Assembly (NCBI GenBank): GCA_958435945.1
Contig: CAUBIC010000011.1
Coordinates: 1 to 64,000, forward strand
Direction: 5' to 3'
DNA length: 64,000 nucleotides
Source: an uncultured Collinsella sp.
GTDB lineage: Bacteria > Actinomycetota > Coriobacteriia > Coriobacteriales > Coriobacteriaceae
The notes beneath the pieces were generated by a model. That model did not search any database and was not told the DNA's origin. It saw nothing but the letters and a program-made list of their open reading frames with translations. The position numbers and the translations under genes were made by a program. Shown here in pieces: positions 52,644-61,911 of this stretch (positions are counted from its first letter, which is position 1; every line of letters starts with the position of its first letter).

Positions 52644-53999
52644 ATGAGCTACACGCAGAAAGTTCTCGAAGAGCTCAAGGCCCGCTATCCCGAGCAGCCT
52701 GAGTTCATCCAGGCCGCGACCGAGATCCTCGGCACGATCCAGCCGGCGCTCGACGTCCACCCCGAGTACGAGGAGGCCGCCCTGCTGGAGCGCCTCGTCG
52801 AGCCCGAGCGCATCGTCATGTTCCGTGTTCCCTGGATCGACGACCAGGGCAAGGTTCAGGTCAACCGCGGTTATCGCGTCGAGTTCAACTCTGCCATTGG
52901 ACCCTACAAGGGCGGTCTGCGTTTTAACCCGACGGTCACCTTGGGTATGCTCAAGTTCCTGGGTCTGGAGCAGATTCTCAAGAACAGCCTGACCACCCTT
53001 CCCATGGGCGGCGGCAAGGGCGGCTCCGACTTTGACCCCAAGGGCAAGTCCAACAACGAGATCATGCACTTCTGCCAGTCCTTCATGACCGAGCTCTATC
53101 GCCACATTGGCCCCAACACCGACGTTCCCGCCGGCGACCTGGGCGTTGGCGGCCGCGAGGTTGCCTACCTGTTCGGTCAGTACAAGCGCCTGACCAACGA
53201 GTGGACCGGCGTCCTCACCGGCAAGGGCCTCTCCTTTGGCGGCTCGCTCGCCCGTACCGAGGCCACCGGTTACGGTCTGGTCTACTTTGTGGACGAGTAC
53301 CTCAAGAGCCGCGGCGACTCCTTCGAGGGCAAGAACGTCGTCGTTCACGGCTCCGGTAACGTCGCCATCTACGCGGTCCAGAAGGTCGCCCAGCTCGGTG
53401 GCAAGGTGCTGGCCTGTTCCGATACCCACGGCTGGGTCGAGGATCCCGACGGCATCGACTACACCGTGCTCGAGCACGTCTACAACAAGAAGCGCTCTGG
53501 CCACGACAAGGGCGTCACGCTCGCTATGTACGTTGACGAGAAGCCCAACGCCGTGTGGCACGAGGGCGACGGCCGCGGCGTGTGGCAGCTTCCTTGCGAC
53601 ATCGCACTGCCCTGCGCTTGCGAGAACACGCTGCTGCTCGAGGACGCCCAGGCGCTCGTCGCCAACGGCTGCAAGGTGGTCGGCGAGGGCGCGAACATGC
53701 CCACGACCATCGAGGCCACAACCTACTTCCAGGAGAACGGCGTCGCCTTTATGCCCGGTAAGGCTGCCAACGCCGGCGGCGTGCTCGTGTCCGGTCTGGA
53801 GATGAGCCAGAATGCCGAGCACCTGTCCTGGACCTTCGAGGAGGTCGACGGCAAGCTCGAGCAGCTCATGCGCGGCATGTTCCACAACGTGGACGACACC
53901 GCCAAGGAGTATGGCCAGGAGGGCAACTTTGTCATGGGCGCCAACATCGCCGGCTTCCTGAAGGTCGCCGACGCCATGCTCGCCCAGGGCGTCTGCTAA
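52644..53999 (+). CDS. gdhA: Glutamate dehydrogenase (NADP type)
   Basis: 451-aa hexameric enzyme that makes glutamate from 2-oxoglutarate and ammonia with NAD(P)H. Catalytic Lys is in PMGGGKGGSDFDP, preceded by GPYKGGLRFNPTV. DVPAGDLGVGGREV, VHGSGNVAIYAVQK (nucleotide fold) and MPTTIEA are typical. Length fits the 450-aa class. ATG 52644 follows TTGGAGGAAGC. Single gene with its own terminator; its promoter must lie in the DNA between it and the IS, so the IS could affect expression. Confidence 0.95.
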   Translation: MSYTQKVLEELKARYPEQPEFIQAATEILGTIQPALDVHPEYEEAALLERLVEPERIVMFRVPWIDDQGKVQVNRGYRVEFNSAIGPYKGGLRFNPTVTLGMLKFLGLEQILKNSLTTLPMGGGKGGSDFDPKGKSNNEIMHFCQSFMTELYRHIGPNTDVPAGDLGVGGREVAYLFGQYKRLTNEWTGVLTGKGLSFGGSLARTEATGYGLVYFVDEYLKSRGDSFEGKNVVVHGSGNVAIYAVQKVAQLGGKVLACSDTHGWVEDPDGIDYTVLEHVYNKKRSGHDKGVTLAMYVDEKPNAVWHEGDGRGVWQLPCDIALPCACENTLLLEDAQALVANGCKVVGEGANMPTTIEATTYFQENGVAFMPGKAANAGGVLVSGLEMSQNAEHLSWTFEEVDGKLEQLMRGMFHNVDDTAKEYGQEGNFVMGANIAGFLKVADAMLAQGVC

Positions 54000-54025
54000 A
54001 TCTTTGCTTGACATAGCATGTGATG

Positions 54026-54059
54026 AGGCTCCCAGTCATCTTGGCTGGGAGCCTTTTTT
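54026..54059 (+). terminator. Terminator of gdhA
   Basis: AGGCTCCCAG pairs with CTGGGAGCCT around a 9-nt loop, followed by T6. Confidence 0.93.
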
Positions 54060-54154
54060 GATCCGCATGCGACGGAGGAAAACGGATCATTTTGTCCCGA
54101 CACGAGCTGTGCGCTCACGTTTGGTACACTTAAAGGTACTGGACAAGTGGAGAG

Positions 54155-55069
54155 ATGGGGGAGAACGTGCTCAAGTTCGGTACCTACGTCCGTGTTGGAA
54201 ACGCGGCCGAAGCCTATGAGCTCTTACAGAAGAACCGCAACAACAAGATTGTGGGCGGCGGCATCTGGATGCGCCTGGGTTCGCGTCGAGTGGCGACGGC
54301 GATTGACCTTTCGGCCTGCGGGCTCGATCAAATCGAGGAGACCGAGACCGAGTTTCGCATCGGTGCCATGTGTACCCTGCGCCAGCTCGAGCGCCATGCC
54401 GAGCTCAACGCACTTGTCAACCATGTCTTTGAGTTCGCCGTCCACGATATCGTGGGCGTGCAGCTGCGTAACACCGCCACGGTGGGCGGCAGCATCTATG
54501 GTCGCTTTGGCTTCTCTGACGTGCTCTCGGCGTTCCTGGCGCTCGATTCGTATGTTGAGCTGACGGGCGCCGGCCGCGTGCCGCTCGCCGAGTTCGTGCG
54601 GATGGGCTACGTGCGCGACGTTATTGAGCATGTCGTGGTCGTCAAGCACGATTACCGTGCGAGCTACGAGGCCGTGCGCAAGGCCGCGACGGACTTCCCC
54701 TCACTGAACGTCACCGCCGCCTGGTGGGACAACAGCTGGCATGTCACCGTGGGTGCCCGCCCGCTGCGCGCGACCCTGCTGCAGGGCGAGGTATGTGGCC
54801 TTACCGCCGAGCAGCCTTCCGAGGACGAGCTGCGCGCCCTGGCCGCATCCGTGCGTGCCCTGAGCTACGGCACCAACATGTGGGGCTCGGCTGACTACCG
54901 CCGCCGCATCTCTGCCCCGCTTGCCGTCCAGGCTGTGCGCCGCGCCGCCGGCATCGAGCTTTCGGCCGCGCTTGCCCGCGAGCTCGAGACCGTGCAGATC
55001 CCCAAGTTTGCCACGGACGAGTATTCCTGCCGCCGCGTGCCCGGCGTCGATTCTAGCGAGGTGCGCTAA
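54155..55069 (+). CDS. Xanthine-dehydrogenase-type FAD subunit
   Basis: 304-aa FAD-binding subunit of a molybdenum hydroxylase (CutM/XdhB/CoxM family). IVGGGIWMRLG near residue 31 and NTATVGGSIYGRFGFSDVLSAFLALD near residue 108 contact FAD. The C-terminal CO-dehydrogenase flavoprotein domain is about residues 165-290. The start is uncertain: ATG 54155 has GGAG only 2 nt away; GTG 54167 after GGGGGAG is an option. Its stop overlaps the next ATG by one base, so both subunits are coupled. Confidence 0.85.
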   Translation: MGENVLKFGTYVRVGNAAEAYELLQKNRNNKIVGGGIWMRLGSRRVATAIDLSACGLDQIEETETEFRIGAMCTLRQLERHAELNALVNHVFEFAVHDIVGVQLRNTATVGGSIYGRFGFSDVLSAFLALDSYVELTGAGRVPLAEFVRMGYVRDVIEHVVVVKHDYRASYEAVRKAATDFPSLNVTAAWWDNSWHVTVGARPLRATLLQGEVCGLTAEQPSEDELRALAASVRALSYGTNMWGSADYRRRISAPLAVQAVRRAAGIELSAALARELETVQIPKFATDEYSCRRVPGVDSSEVR

Positions 55070-57900
55070 TGGCTGCCAAACTCATCGATCTCTCCTTTAC
55101 GCTCAACGGCCGCAAGGTCAAGGTTCAGATTGCCCCCGACACCATGCTCTTTGCGCTGTTGCGCGAGCAGGGCTGCGCGTCGGTGCGATGCGCCTGCGAG
55201 ACCACCAACTGCGGCCTGTGCACGGTGTGGCTCGACGGCGATCCGGTGTTGAGCTGCTCGGTTCCCGCCGCCCGCGTCGAGGGCCGCTCCATCACCACGC
55301 TCGAGGGCCTCAAGGCCGAGTCCGAGGCGCTCGCCCGTGCGATGGCTGCCGAAGGTGCCGAGCAGTGCGGTTTTTGCGCCCCCGGCCTCATCATGAACGT
55401 GCTGGCGCTTGCCCGCGCCGCCAAGGAGGACCCGAGCCTCGTCGCCACGCGCGAGGAGCTCTCACGCCAGCTCGCCGGCAACCTCTGCCGCTGCAGCGGC
55501 TACGAGAGCCAGCTGCGCGCCATCGTTCGCTTCCTCAACGAGTCCGGCGTGCAGGTGGGCTTTGAGATGCCCGAGCTGCCGGTCAACGACACCAGCTGCG
55601 ACGGTGTCTCCTACAAGCAGATCACTCACAAGCAGCCCAAGAAGGACTCGAAGGCCCTGCTCGAGGGCCGTCCCGTCTACACGGGCGATATGGTGCCCGC
55701 CGGCGCGCTCATCGTCAAACTCAAGCGCAGCCCCTATGCCCGCGCCAAGATCCGCTCCATCGACACCTCGCGCGCCCTGAAGGTGCCCGGCGTGGTGGGC
55801 GTCTACACCTACGAGGACGTACCCCAGCGCCGCTTTACTATCGCCGGCCAGAGCTATCCGCAGCCGAGTCCCTACGATCGCTTGATCCTCGAGAACCTCG
55901 TCCGCTACCAAAACGAAGAGGTGGCGATCGTCGCCGCCGAGACCGAGGAGGCCGCCGACAAGGCGCTCAAGCTCATCAAGGTCGACTATGAGGTGCTCGA
56001 GCCCCTGCTCGACTTTACCCAGGCGCTCGATAATGACATCGTGGTCCACCCCGAGGGCGACGTGACCTTTATGTTCCCGCAGGGCGGCGATGTTCCGCGC
56101 AACCTGGTCTGCAGTGGTACCAGCGATTTTGGCGACCTGGACGAGGCCTTCGCCCAGAGCGATATCGTCTTTGAGCGCACCTACACCAGCCAGGCCACGC
56201 AGACCGCGCCCATGGAAACTTTCCGCGCCTTCGCGACGACCGACGCGTTTGGGCGCATCTCGGTGACCACCTCTACGCAGGTGCCCTTCCACGTGCGCCG
56301 CATGGTCGCTCAGTCGCTCGACATTCCGCAATCGCAGGTGCAGGTCATTAAGCCGCGCATCGGCGGCGGCTTTGGCTCCAAGCAGACGGGCTGCTGCGAG
56401 ATCTTCGTGGCGTTCGTGACCCAGCAGACTGGCCGTCCGAGCTACTGCTGCTACACCCGCGAGGAGACCATCACCGCAGGCAACTCGCGCCACCAGATGC
56501 AGATGACCGTCAAGCTGGGCGCCATGAACGACGGCACCATCACGGCCATCGACCTGCATACGCTGTCCAATGCCGGTGCGTATGGCGAGCACGCCACCAC
56601 GACGATCGGCCTTTCGGGTCACAAGAGCCTGCCCATCTACAACCACGTGAAGGCGAGCCGCTTTAGCTGGGACGCCGTCTACACCAACACTAACCGCGGC
56701 GGCGCGTATCGCGGCTACGGTGCCACCCAGGGCCAGTTTGCCGTGGAGAGCGCCGTCAACGAGCTTGCCGACATGCTGCACATGGACCCCGCCGACCTGC
56801 GTCTTAAAAACATTGTGCGCGAGGGCGAAGTCATGCCGCAGTACTACAACGAGAAGCTCAACGCCTGCGCGCTCGACCGCTGCCTGCTGCGCGCGATGGA
56901 CATGATCGGCTGGCGAGACAAGCCACTAGCCGTCGACCTGGGCGACCGCGTGCGTGCTCTGGGATGTGCGCTCACCATGCAGGGCTCTGGCATTTCCAAC
57001 GTGGACATCGCCGGCATCGACATGCGCCTGGAAGAGGACGACTTCATTACCATCGGCACCGGCGCCACCGATAACGGCATGGGCGTCGACACGATCCTGG
57101 CGCAGATTGCCGCCGAGGAGCTGGGCGTGGAGAGCTCGCTCATTGTGGTGCGCGGCGTGGACACCGATGTGTCGCCGTTCGACGCCGGCTCGTACGCGAG
57201 CTCGGGCACGTACGTGACGGGCCTTGCCGCCAAGAACGCCGCGACCGAGCTGCGCGAGAAGATTTGCACCAAGGCTGCCCAGATGTGGGACGTTGACGCC
57301 GCCGATGTGGTCTTTGATGGCCAGTACGTGCGTCTGTCCGACGAGCGTGCCGCGCGCGAGCAGAATCGCTACCTCACGCTGCGCGACTTTGCCAACCTGT
57401 GCGTCAAGAACATCGCGGGCGGCGACGCGCTCACCTCGCACGCCTCTGCCTGCCTGCCCGTTTCGCCTCCGCCGTTTATGGCCGGCATTGCCGAGGTCGA
57501 GGTCGACAAGGCTACCGGCAAGGTGACTGTGGTGGACTATGCGGCGGCCGTGGACTGCGGCACCGTGATCAACGAGGCGCTCGCGCGCGTCCAGGCTGAG
57601 GGCGGCATTGCCCAGGGCATCGGCCATGCGCTCTACGAGATCGTCGAGCACGACGACCGCGGCCGCCTGCGCACCGGCAACTTTATGAGCTACAAGCTAC
57701 CCACGCGCCTGGATATCGGCAGCATACGCGTGGCCTTTGAGCCGAGCTACGAGCCGACGGGTCCGTTTGGTGCCAAGTCGATCGGCGAGGTCGTCATCAA
57801 CACGCCGCTCGCCGCCGTGGCCTCGGCCGTGGCACACGCCACCGGCCACCAGGTGCGCTCGCTGCCGATCACGCCCGAGAAGGCCCTGCTGGGGGAGTAG
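55069..57900 (+). CDS. Molybdenum hydroxylase, Fe-S and Mo domains fused
   Basis: 943 aa combining the small and large subunits of a xanthine-dehydrogenase-like enzyme. Residues 1-160: two [2Fe-2S] sites, with CACETTNCGLC, then CGFCAPGLIMN and GNLCRCSGY. From about 200: the Mo-binding domain with MCD/Moco motifs GGGFGSKQTG, AYRGYGATQ, GTGATDNGMG, and the catalytic Glu in GAKSIGEVVINTP near the end. Such fused proteins occur among putative labile-selenium purine hydroxylases. The substrate (hypoxanthine, xanthine or another heterocycle) is not determined. Electrons would go from Mo via Fe-S to the FAD protein. selD/yedF and DUF3343 genes in this window support, but do not prove, selenium dependence. 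Confidence 0.85.
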   Translation: MAAKLIDLSFTLNGRKVKVQIAPDTMLFALLREQGCASVRCACETTNCGLCTVWLDGDPVLSCSVPAARVEGRSITTLEGLKAESEALARAMAAEGAEQCGFCAPGLIMNVLALARAAKEDPSLVATREELSRQLAGNLCRCSGYESQLRAIVRFLNESGVQVGFEMPELPVNDTSCDGVSYKQITHKQPKKDSKALLEGRPVYTGDMVPAGALIVKLKRSPYARAKIRSIDTSRALKVPGVVGVYTYEDVPQRRFTIAGQSYPQPSPYDRLILENLVRYQNEEVAIVAAETEEAADKALKLIKVDYEVLEPLLDFTQALDNDIVVHPEGDVTFMFPQGGDVPRNLVCSGTSDFGDLDEAFAQSDIVFERTYTSQATQTAPMETFRAFATTDAFGRISVTTSTQVPFHVRRMVAQSLDIPQSQVQVIKPRIGGGFGSKQTGCCEIFVAFVTQQTGRPSYCCYTREETITAGNSRHQMQMTVKLGAMNDGTITAIDLHTLSNAGAYGEHATTTIGLSGHKSLPIYNHVKASRFSWDAVYTNTNRGGAYRGYGATQGQFAVESAVNELADMLHMDPADLRLKNIVREGEVMPQYYNEKLNACALDRCLLRAMDMIGWRDKPLAVDLGDRVRALGCALTMQGSGISNVDIAGIDMRLEEDDFITIGTGATDNGMGVDTILAQIAAEELGVESSLIVVRGVDTDVSPFDAGSYASSGTYVTGLAAKNAATELREKICTKAAQMWDVDAADVVFDGQYVRLSDERAAREQNRYLTLRDFANLCVKNIAGGDALTSHASACLPVSPPPFMAGIAEVEVDKATGKVTVVDYAAAVDCGTVINEALARVQAEGGIAQGIGHALYEIVEHDDRGRLRTGNFMSYKLPTRLDIGSIRVAFEPSYEPTGPFGAKSIGEVVINTPLAAVASAVAHATGHQVRSLPITPEKALLGE

Positions 57901-57927
57901 CGGGTCTGCGGACAAGTCGTAATTTGC

Positions 57928-57954
57928 GGGGCGGGGCAACTCGCCCCGCCTTTT
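57928..57954 (+). terminator. Terminator of the hydroxylase operon
   Basis: GGCGGGGC and GCCCCGCC form a stem with a 5-nt loop, followed by TTTT. Confidence 0.88.
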
Positions 57955-58040
57955 GCACTCGTGGTGAGGTCGTGAGTCTGTAAAAGGTGTGCGTGCGCTT
58001 GCCGCTCGTATCTGCTATCATTCCTAGTCTGTGCGCTCAT

Positions 58041-58124
58041 GCGGGCGTGGCGGAATTGGTAGACGCGCCAGATTTAGGTTCTGGTGGGATTCCCGTGAAG
58101 GTTCGAGTCCTTTCGCCCGCACCA
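58041..58124 (+). tRNA. tRNA-Leu (TAG)
   Basis: 84 nt with GCGGGCG/CGCCCGC acceptor, a class II variable arm (TGGGATTCCCGT), anticodon loop with TAG, and encoded CCA. Followed at about 90 bases by tig. Confidence 0.96.
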
Positions 58125-58214
58125 ACGCACCCGCGTCGGCTTATGCCCTCGCGACGCTTGTTGCATAAAGGTACCAGCACCTCAGATAAGCTGGGCAGTA
58201 TGAGGAGGAACGTG

Positions 58215-59513
58215 TTGAACATCACCGCTTCTGACGTCAAGGACGCCAAGCTCACCGCTACGGTCACCATCCCGGCCGCCGACGTCGACGCCGCGATCAA
58301 GAAGGCCTACAAGGACACCGCCAAGAAGTACCGCTTCCCGGGTTTCCGCGCCGGTAAGGCCCCCCGTCCGGTCATCGACTCTGCTCTTGGCGCCGAGGCT
58401 ACCCTCGCCCAGGCCACCAATGACCTGATCGCCGCCAACGAGCCCGCCGTCCTCAACGAGCTGGACATCGTCCCCACCAAGAACGGTGACTACAAGGACC
58501 TCGACCTCGCCAAGGATCACGAGGACTACACCTACACCGTCGAGTTCTCCCTGCGTCCTGCCGCTGAGCTCTCCTCCTTCGACGCCGTCGAGATCGAGAT
58601 GCCCCCTGCGGAGGTCACCGAGTCCGAGATTAACAACCAGGTCGAGATGCTCCTCAACTACCGTGCCACCTTCGAGGACGTCGAGGGTCGCGCCGTCGAG
58701 GCCGAGGACTACGTCACCGTCGACCTCAAGGCCGTCGAGAATGCCGACAACTTTGCCGCCGAGGGCCGCATGCTCATCGCCGGTAGCGACAGCAACCCCA
58801 AGGAGTTCAACGAGGCCCTGATCGGCGCCAACGTTGACGACGTCAAGACCGTCACCTGGACCGACGAGGTCGAGGAAGGCGAGGAGGCCGAGACCCACAC
58901 CGTCGAGGTCACCGTCAAGGGCATCAAGGTCCGCAACACCCCCGAGCTCACCGACGAGCTCGTCAAGTCCGACTTTGGCTTCGACAGCATCGACGCCATG
59001 CGCGACGCCATCAAGATCGAGATCGAGCAGGACAAGGCTTCCCGCCTCCCGGCCGAGAAGGAGAACCGTTGCGTTTCCGCTCTCGCCGAGCGCCTGCAGC
59101 TCGAGGAGATGGACGCCGACTACGAGCAGTCCGTCTTTGAGGAGCTTGGCCAGAACTTCCTGTCCAACCTCGCTGCCCGCGGCATGACGCTGGATACCTG
59201 GCTGCCCGCTTCCGGCCTGACCATGGAGCAGTTCATCGGCGACCTGCACAAGCAGGCCAACGACGTTGCCCGTGAGTCCCTGGCTCTTGACGCCCTCGCC
59301 CGTGAGCTCAAGATCGAGGTCACCGAGGACGACATCAACGCCGAGTTCGAGAAGGCCGGCGTCAAGGACGTCGAGGCTTCCAAGGCCGAGTTCATCGCCG
59401 ATGGCCGCATGCCCGCCGTCCGCGAGTCCATCCGTCGCTCCAAGGCCGTCGACTACCTGGTCGAGAACGCCAAGGTGACCGAGGTCGACGAGACCGCCAA
59501 GGACGCCGCGTAA
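58215..59513 (+). CDS. tig: Trigger factor
   Basis: 432-aa ribosome-associated chaperone and peptidyl-prolyl isomerase. The N-terminal ribosome-binding domain holds FRAGKAPRPVI (GFRxGKxP signature), the PPIase (FKBP-like) domain is about residues 150-235, and the helical C-terminal domain follows. The start is chosen at TTG 58215, six bases after AGGAGG; GTG 58212 and ATG 58200 are in frame but too close to or before that site. Followed by clpP and clpX, the common tig-clpP-clpX order. Confidence 0.93.
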   Translation: MNITASDVKDAKLTATVTIPAADVDAAIKKAYKDTAKKYRFPGFRAGKAPRPVIDSALGAEATLAQATNDLIAANEPAVLNELDIVPTKNGDYKDLDLAKDHEDYTYTVEFSLRPAAELSSFDAVEIEMPPAEVTESEINNQVEMLLNYRATFEDVEGRAVEAEDYVTVDLKAVENADNFAAEGRMLIAGSDSNPKEFNEALIGANVDDVKTVTWTDEVEEGEEAETHTVEVTVKGIKVRNTPELTDELVKSDFGFDSIDAMRDAIKIEIEQDKASRLPAEKENRCVSALAERLQLEEMDADYEQSVFEELGQNFLSNLAARGMTLDTWLPASGLTMEQFIGDLHKQANDVARESLALDALARELKIEVTEDDINAEFEKAGVKDVEASKAEFIADGRMPAVRESIRRSKAVDYLVENAKVTEVDETAKDAA

Positions 59514-59589
59514 TTCTCGCCACCTTGCCCGCGAGCGCATGCCTGCGCCCGTGATGGGGTAAAGTTATACACCGGTTATCCGGTTGCTT

Positions 59590-59634
59590 CGTACGGTGCC
59601 AGCCAATGCATAGCATGCGGGCACCGTACGTTTA
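59590..59634 (+). terminator. Terminator of tig
   Basis: CGTACGGTGCC pairs with GGCACCGTACG around a 19-nt loop, then TTTAT. Confidence 0.75.
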
Positions 59635-59676
59635 TCTAGAACCAATTTGGTCCGTAAGAGAGAAATGGAGATGCGT

Positions 59677-60297
59677 ATGATCGCTAAGTTCGATTCCGCC
59701 CTCGTGCCATACGTTATCGAGCAGACGCCGCGCGGCGAGCGCAGCTACGATATCTATTCGCGCCTGCTCAACGACCGCATCATCTTCTTGGGCGAGGAGA
59801 TCAACTCCGTCAGCGCCAACCTGGTCGTTGCCCAGCTGCTGCATCTTGAGAGCCAGGATGCCGAGAAGGATATCTCGCTCTACATCAATTCGCCCGGTGG
59901 CGAGGTCTACTCCGGTCTGGCGATTCTTGACACTATGAATTTCATTAAGCCGCAGGTCTCCACTATTTGTGTCGGTATGGCCGCGTCTATGGCCGCCGTG
60001 CTGCTTTCGGCTGGCGCCAAGGGCAAGCGCTTCTGCTTGCCGCACTCCAAGGTTATGATTCACCAGCCCAGCGGCGGTGCCCAGGGTCAGCAGACCGAGA
60101 TCGAGATCGTGGCCGAGGAGATCAAGAAGACCCGTCGCGAGCTCAACCAGATCCTGTCCGACGCCTCGGGCCAGCCTATCGAGAAGGTCCAGGCCGATAC
60201 CGAGCGCGACAACTACCTGTCCGCTGCCGAGGCCCTCGACTACGGCCTGATCGACCGTATTGTCACCTCGCGCGACCTCGCCGCGAAGGACGCCTAG
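59677..60297 (+). CDS. clpP: ATP-dependent Clp protease proteolytic subunit
   Basis: 206-aa serine protease. Catalytic Ser lies in GMAASMAAVLLSAGAKG, His in SKVMIHQPSGG and Asp in the C-terminal LIDRI stretch. The DISLYINSPGGEV loop is the oxyanion region. ATG 59677 is six bases after GGAG; ATGs at 59665 and 59671 are in frame but lie on the ribosome binding site. One base separates its stop from the clpX start. Confidence 0.96.
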   Translation: MIAKFDSALVPYVIEQTPRGERSYDIYSRLLNDRIIFLGEEINSVSANLVVAQLLHLESQDAEKDISLYINSPGGEVYSGLAILDTMNFIKPQVSTICVGMAASMAAVLLSAGAKGKRFCLPHSKVMIHQPSGGAQGQQTEIEIVAEEIKKTRRELNQILSDASGQPIEKVQADTERDNYLSAAEALDYGLIDRIVTSRDLAAKDA

Positions 60298-60298
60298 G

Positions 60299-61711
60299 AT
60301 GGCCGGTAACATGCAGGACAACTTCGACGAGAACGGCAACCCCATCCGTTGCTCCTTCTGCGGAAAAGAGCAGGGTCAGGTTCGCCGTCTTGTTAAGGGT
60401 CCGACCAACATCTTTATCTGCGACGAGTGCGTTGCCGCCTGCTCCGAGATCTTGGAGGAGTCACTGGCTTCGGACTTTATGGACGCTGCCCGCAACGGCA
60501 AGCTGCCGGGCTTCCTCAATGACCACGGCCAGGCTGCATCCCAGCCCGCCGTGGACCCCGAGTCCGAGGGCTTTGAGCTCGAGGACGACGCCCGCCAGGT
60601 CATTACGCATGTGCCGACGCCGCACGAGATCTATGACGAGCTTTCGGCCTATGTCATGGGCCAGGAGGACGCCAAGCGCGCCATGTCGGTTGCCGTGTAC
60701 AACCATTACCGCCGCGTGATCGAGGGCGGTGCTGCGCTTTCGGCCTTTGACGATGGCTTGGACTCGCAGCTTGACGATGATATGGACGAGGTGGAGCTCG
60801 CCAAGTCCAACATTTTGCTGCTCGGTCCCACCGGCACCGGTAAGACCCTGCTCGCCCAGACGCTCGCGCGCATCCTCGAGGTGCCGTTTGCCATCGCCGA
60901 CGCCACCGCGCTCACCGAGGCCGGTTACGTCGGCGAGGACGTGGAGAACATCCTGCTTAAGCTCATCAATGCCGCCGACGGCGATATTGAGCGCGCACAG
61001 GTGGGCATCATCTACGTGGACGAGATCGACAAAATCGCCCGCAAGGCCGAGAACCTCTCCATCACCCGCGACGTTTCGGGCGAGGGAGTTCAGCAGGCGC
61101 TGCTTAAGATCCTTGAGGGCACGGTGGCAAGCGTTCCACCCACCGGCGGCCGCAAGCATCCCCAACAGGAGCTGCTGCAGATCGACACGACCAACATTCT
61201 GTTTATCTGCGGCGGTGCCTTTGTGGGTCTGGACAAGATCATCGCCGATCGCGTGGGCAACAAGGGCGTGGGCTTTAACTCCGAGATCGCCGGCCCCACC
61301 TCGGTCGACGAGAACGATCTGCTGCGCCAGGTGCTCCCGCAGGACCTCAACGCCTTTGGCATGATCCCCGAGTTTGTGGGACGTACGCCCGTCGTCACCC
61401 AGACGCAGGCGCTCGACGAGGACGACCTGGTGTCGATCCTGACCGAGCCCAAGAACGCTGTGGTGCGTCAGTACCGCAAGATGTTCCAGCTCGAGGACGT
61501 TGAGCTTGAGTTTGAGGATGCCGCCCTGCACGAGATCGCCCGCATGGCACTTGCCCGCAAGACCGGCGCCCGCGGCCTGCGCTCCATCTGCGAGGACGTG
61601 CTGCAGCAGACGATGTTCGACCTGCCCAGCGAGGAGGGCGTCACCAAGGTCATCGTGACCGAAGCCTCCGTAAAGGGCGAAGAACAGCCCCAACGCATCT
61701 ACGGGAAATAG
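60299..61711 (+). CDS. clpX: Clp protease ATP-binding subunit ClpX
   Basis: 470-aa AAA+ unfoldase that feeds ClpP. The N-terminal zinc finger is CSFCGKEQ with ICDECV. GPTGTGKTLLAQTLA is Walker A, IIYVDEIDKI Walker B, GYVGEDVEN the pore-1 loop and GARGLRSICED in sensor 2. About 25 residues more than E. coli ClpX, mostly in an acidic insert near residue 70-110 and another before Walker A. ATG 60299 is preferred, with ATG 60311 as an alternative. Confidence 0.95.
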   Translation: MAGNMQDNFDENGNPIRCSFCGKEQGQVRRLVKGPTNIFICDECVAACSEILEESLASDFMDAARNGKLPGFLNDHGQAASQPAVDPESEGFELEDDARQVITHVPTPHEIYDELSAYVMGQEDAKRAMSVAVYNHYRRVIEGGAALSAFDDGLDSQLDDDMDEVELAKSNILLLGPTGTGKTLLAQTLARILEVPFAIADATALTEAGYVGEDVENILLKLINAADGDIERAQVGIIYVDEIDKIARKAENLSITRDVSGEGVQQALLKILEGTVASVPPTGGRKHPQQELLQIDTTNILFICGGAFVGLDKIIADRVGNKGVGFNSEIAGPTSVDENDLLRQVLPQDLNAFGMIPEFVGRTPVVTQTQALDEDDLVSILTEPKNAVVRQYRKMFQLEDVELEFEDAALHEIARMALARKTGARGLRSICEDVLQQTMFDLPSEEGVTKVIVTEASVKGEEQPQRIYGK

Positions 61712-61720
61712 CTTGAATTC

Positions 61721-61756
61721 AGGCCCCGCGGCAACTACCGCGGGGCCTGCCTTTTA
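61721..61756 (+). terminator. Terminator of clpX
   Basis: GGCCCCGCGG pairs with CCGCGGGGCC around CAACTA, with TGCCTTTT on the 3' side. A second long hairpin begins directly behind. Confidence 0.8.
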
Positions 61757-61835
61757 GGGACAGGTTTATCTTGGTCGTTTTTATATGGGCAAATGTCGTT
61801 TCCCCTGATAAAACCTGCCAAAATAAACCTGTCCC
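61757..61835. repeat. Long imperfect hairpin, family D
   Basis: GGGACAGGTTTAT and ATAAACCTGTCCC form the outer 13-bp arms; TTGGTCGTTTTTATA and GATAAAACCTGCCAA continue the stem with a few mismatches. About 79 nt in all. Confidence 0.75.
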
Positions 61836-61911
61836 TTTTCGGCAGGTATGCCTGTGCTATTCTGTGAGATTGTCAAGTTAGTACCTTCAGACTGAAGTAA
61901 TCGACACCTAA

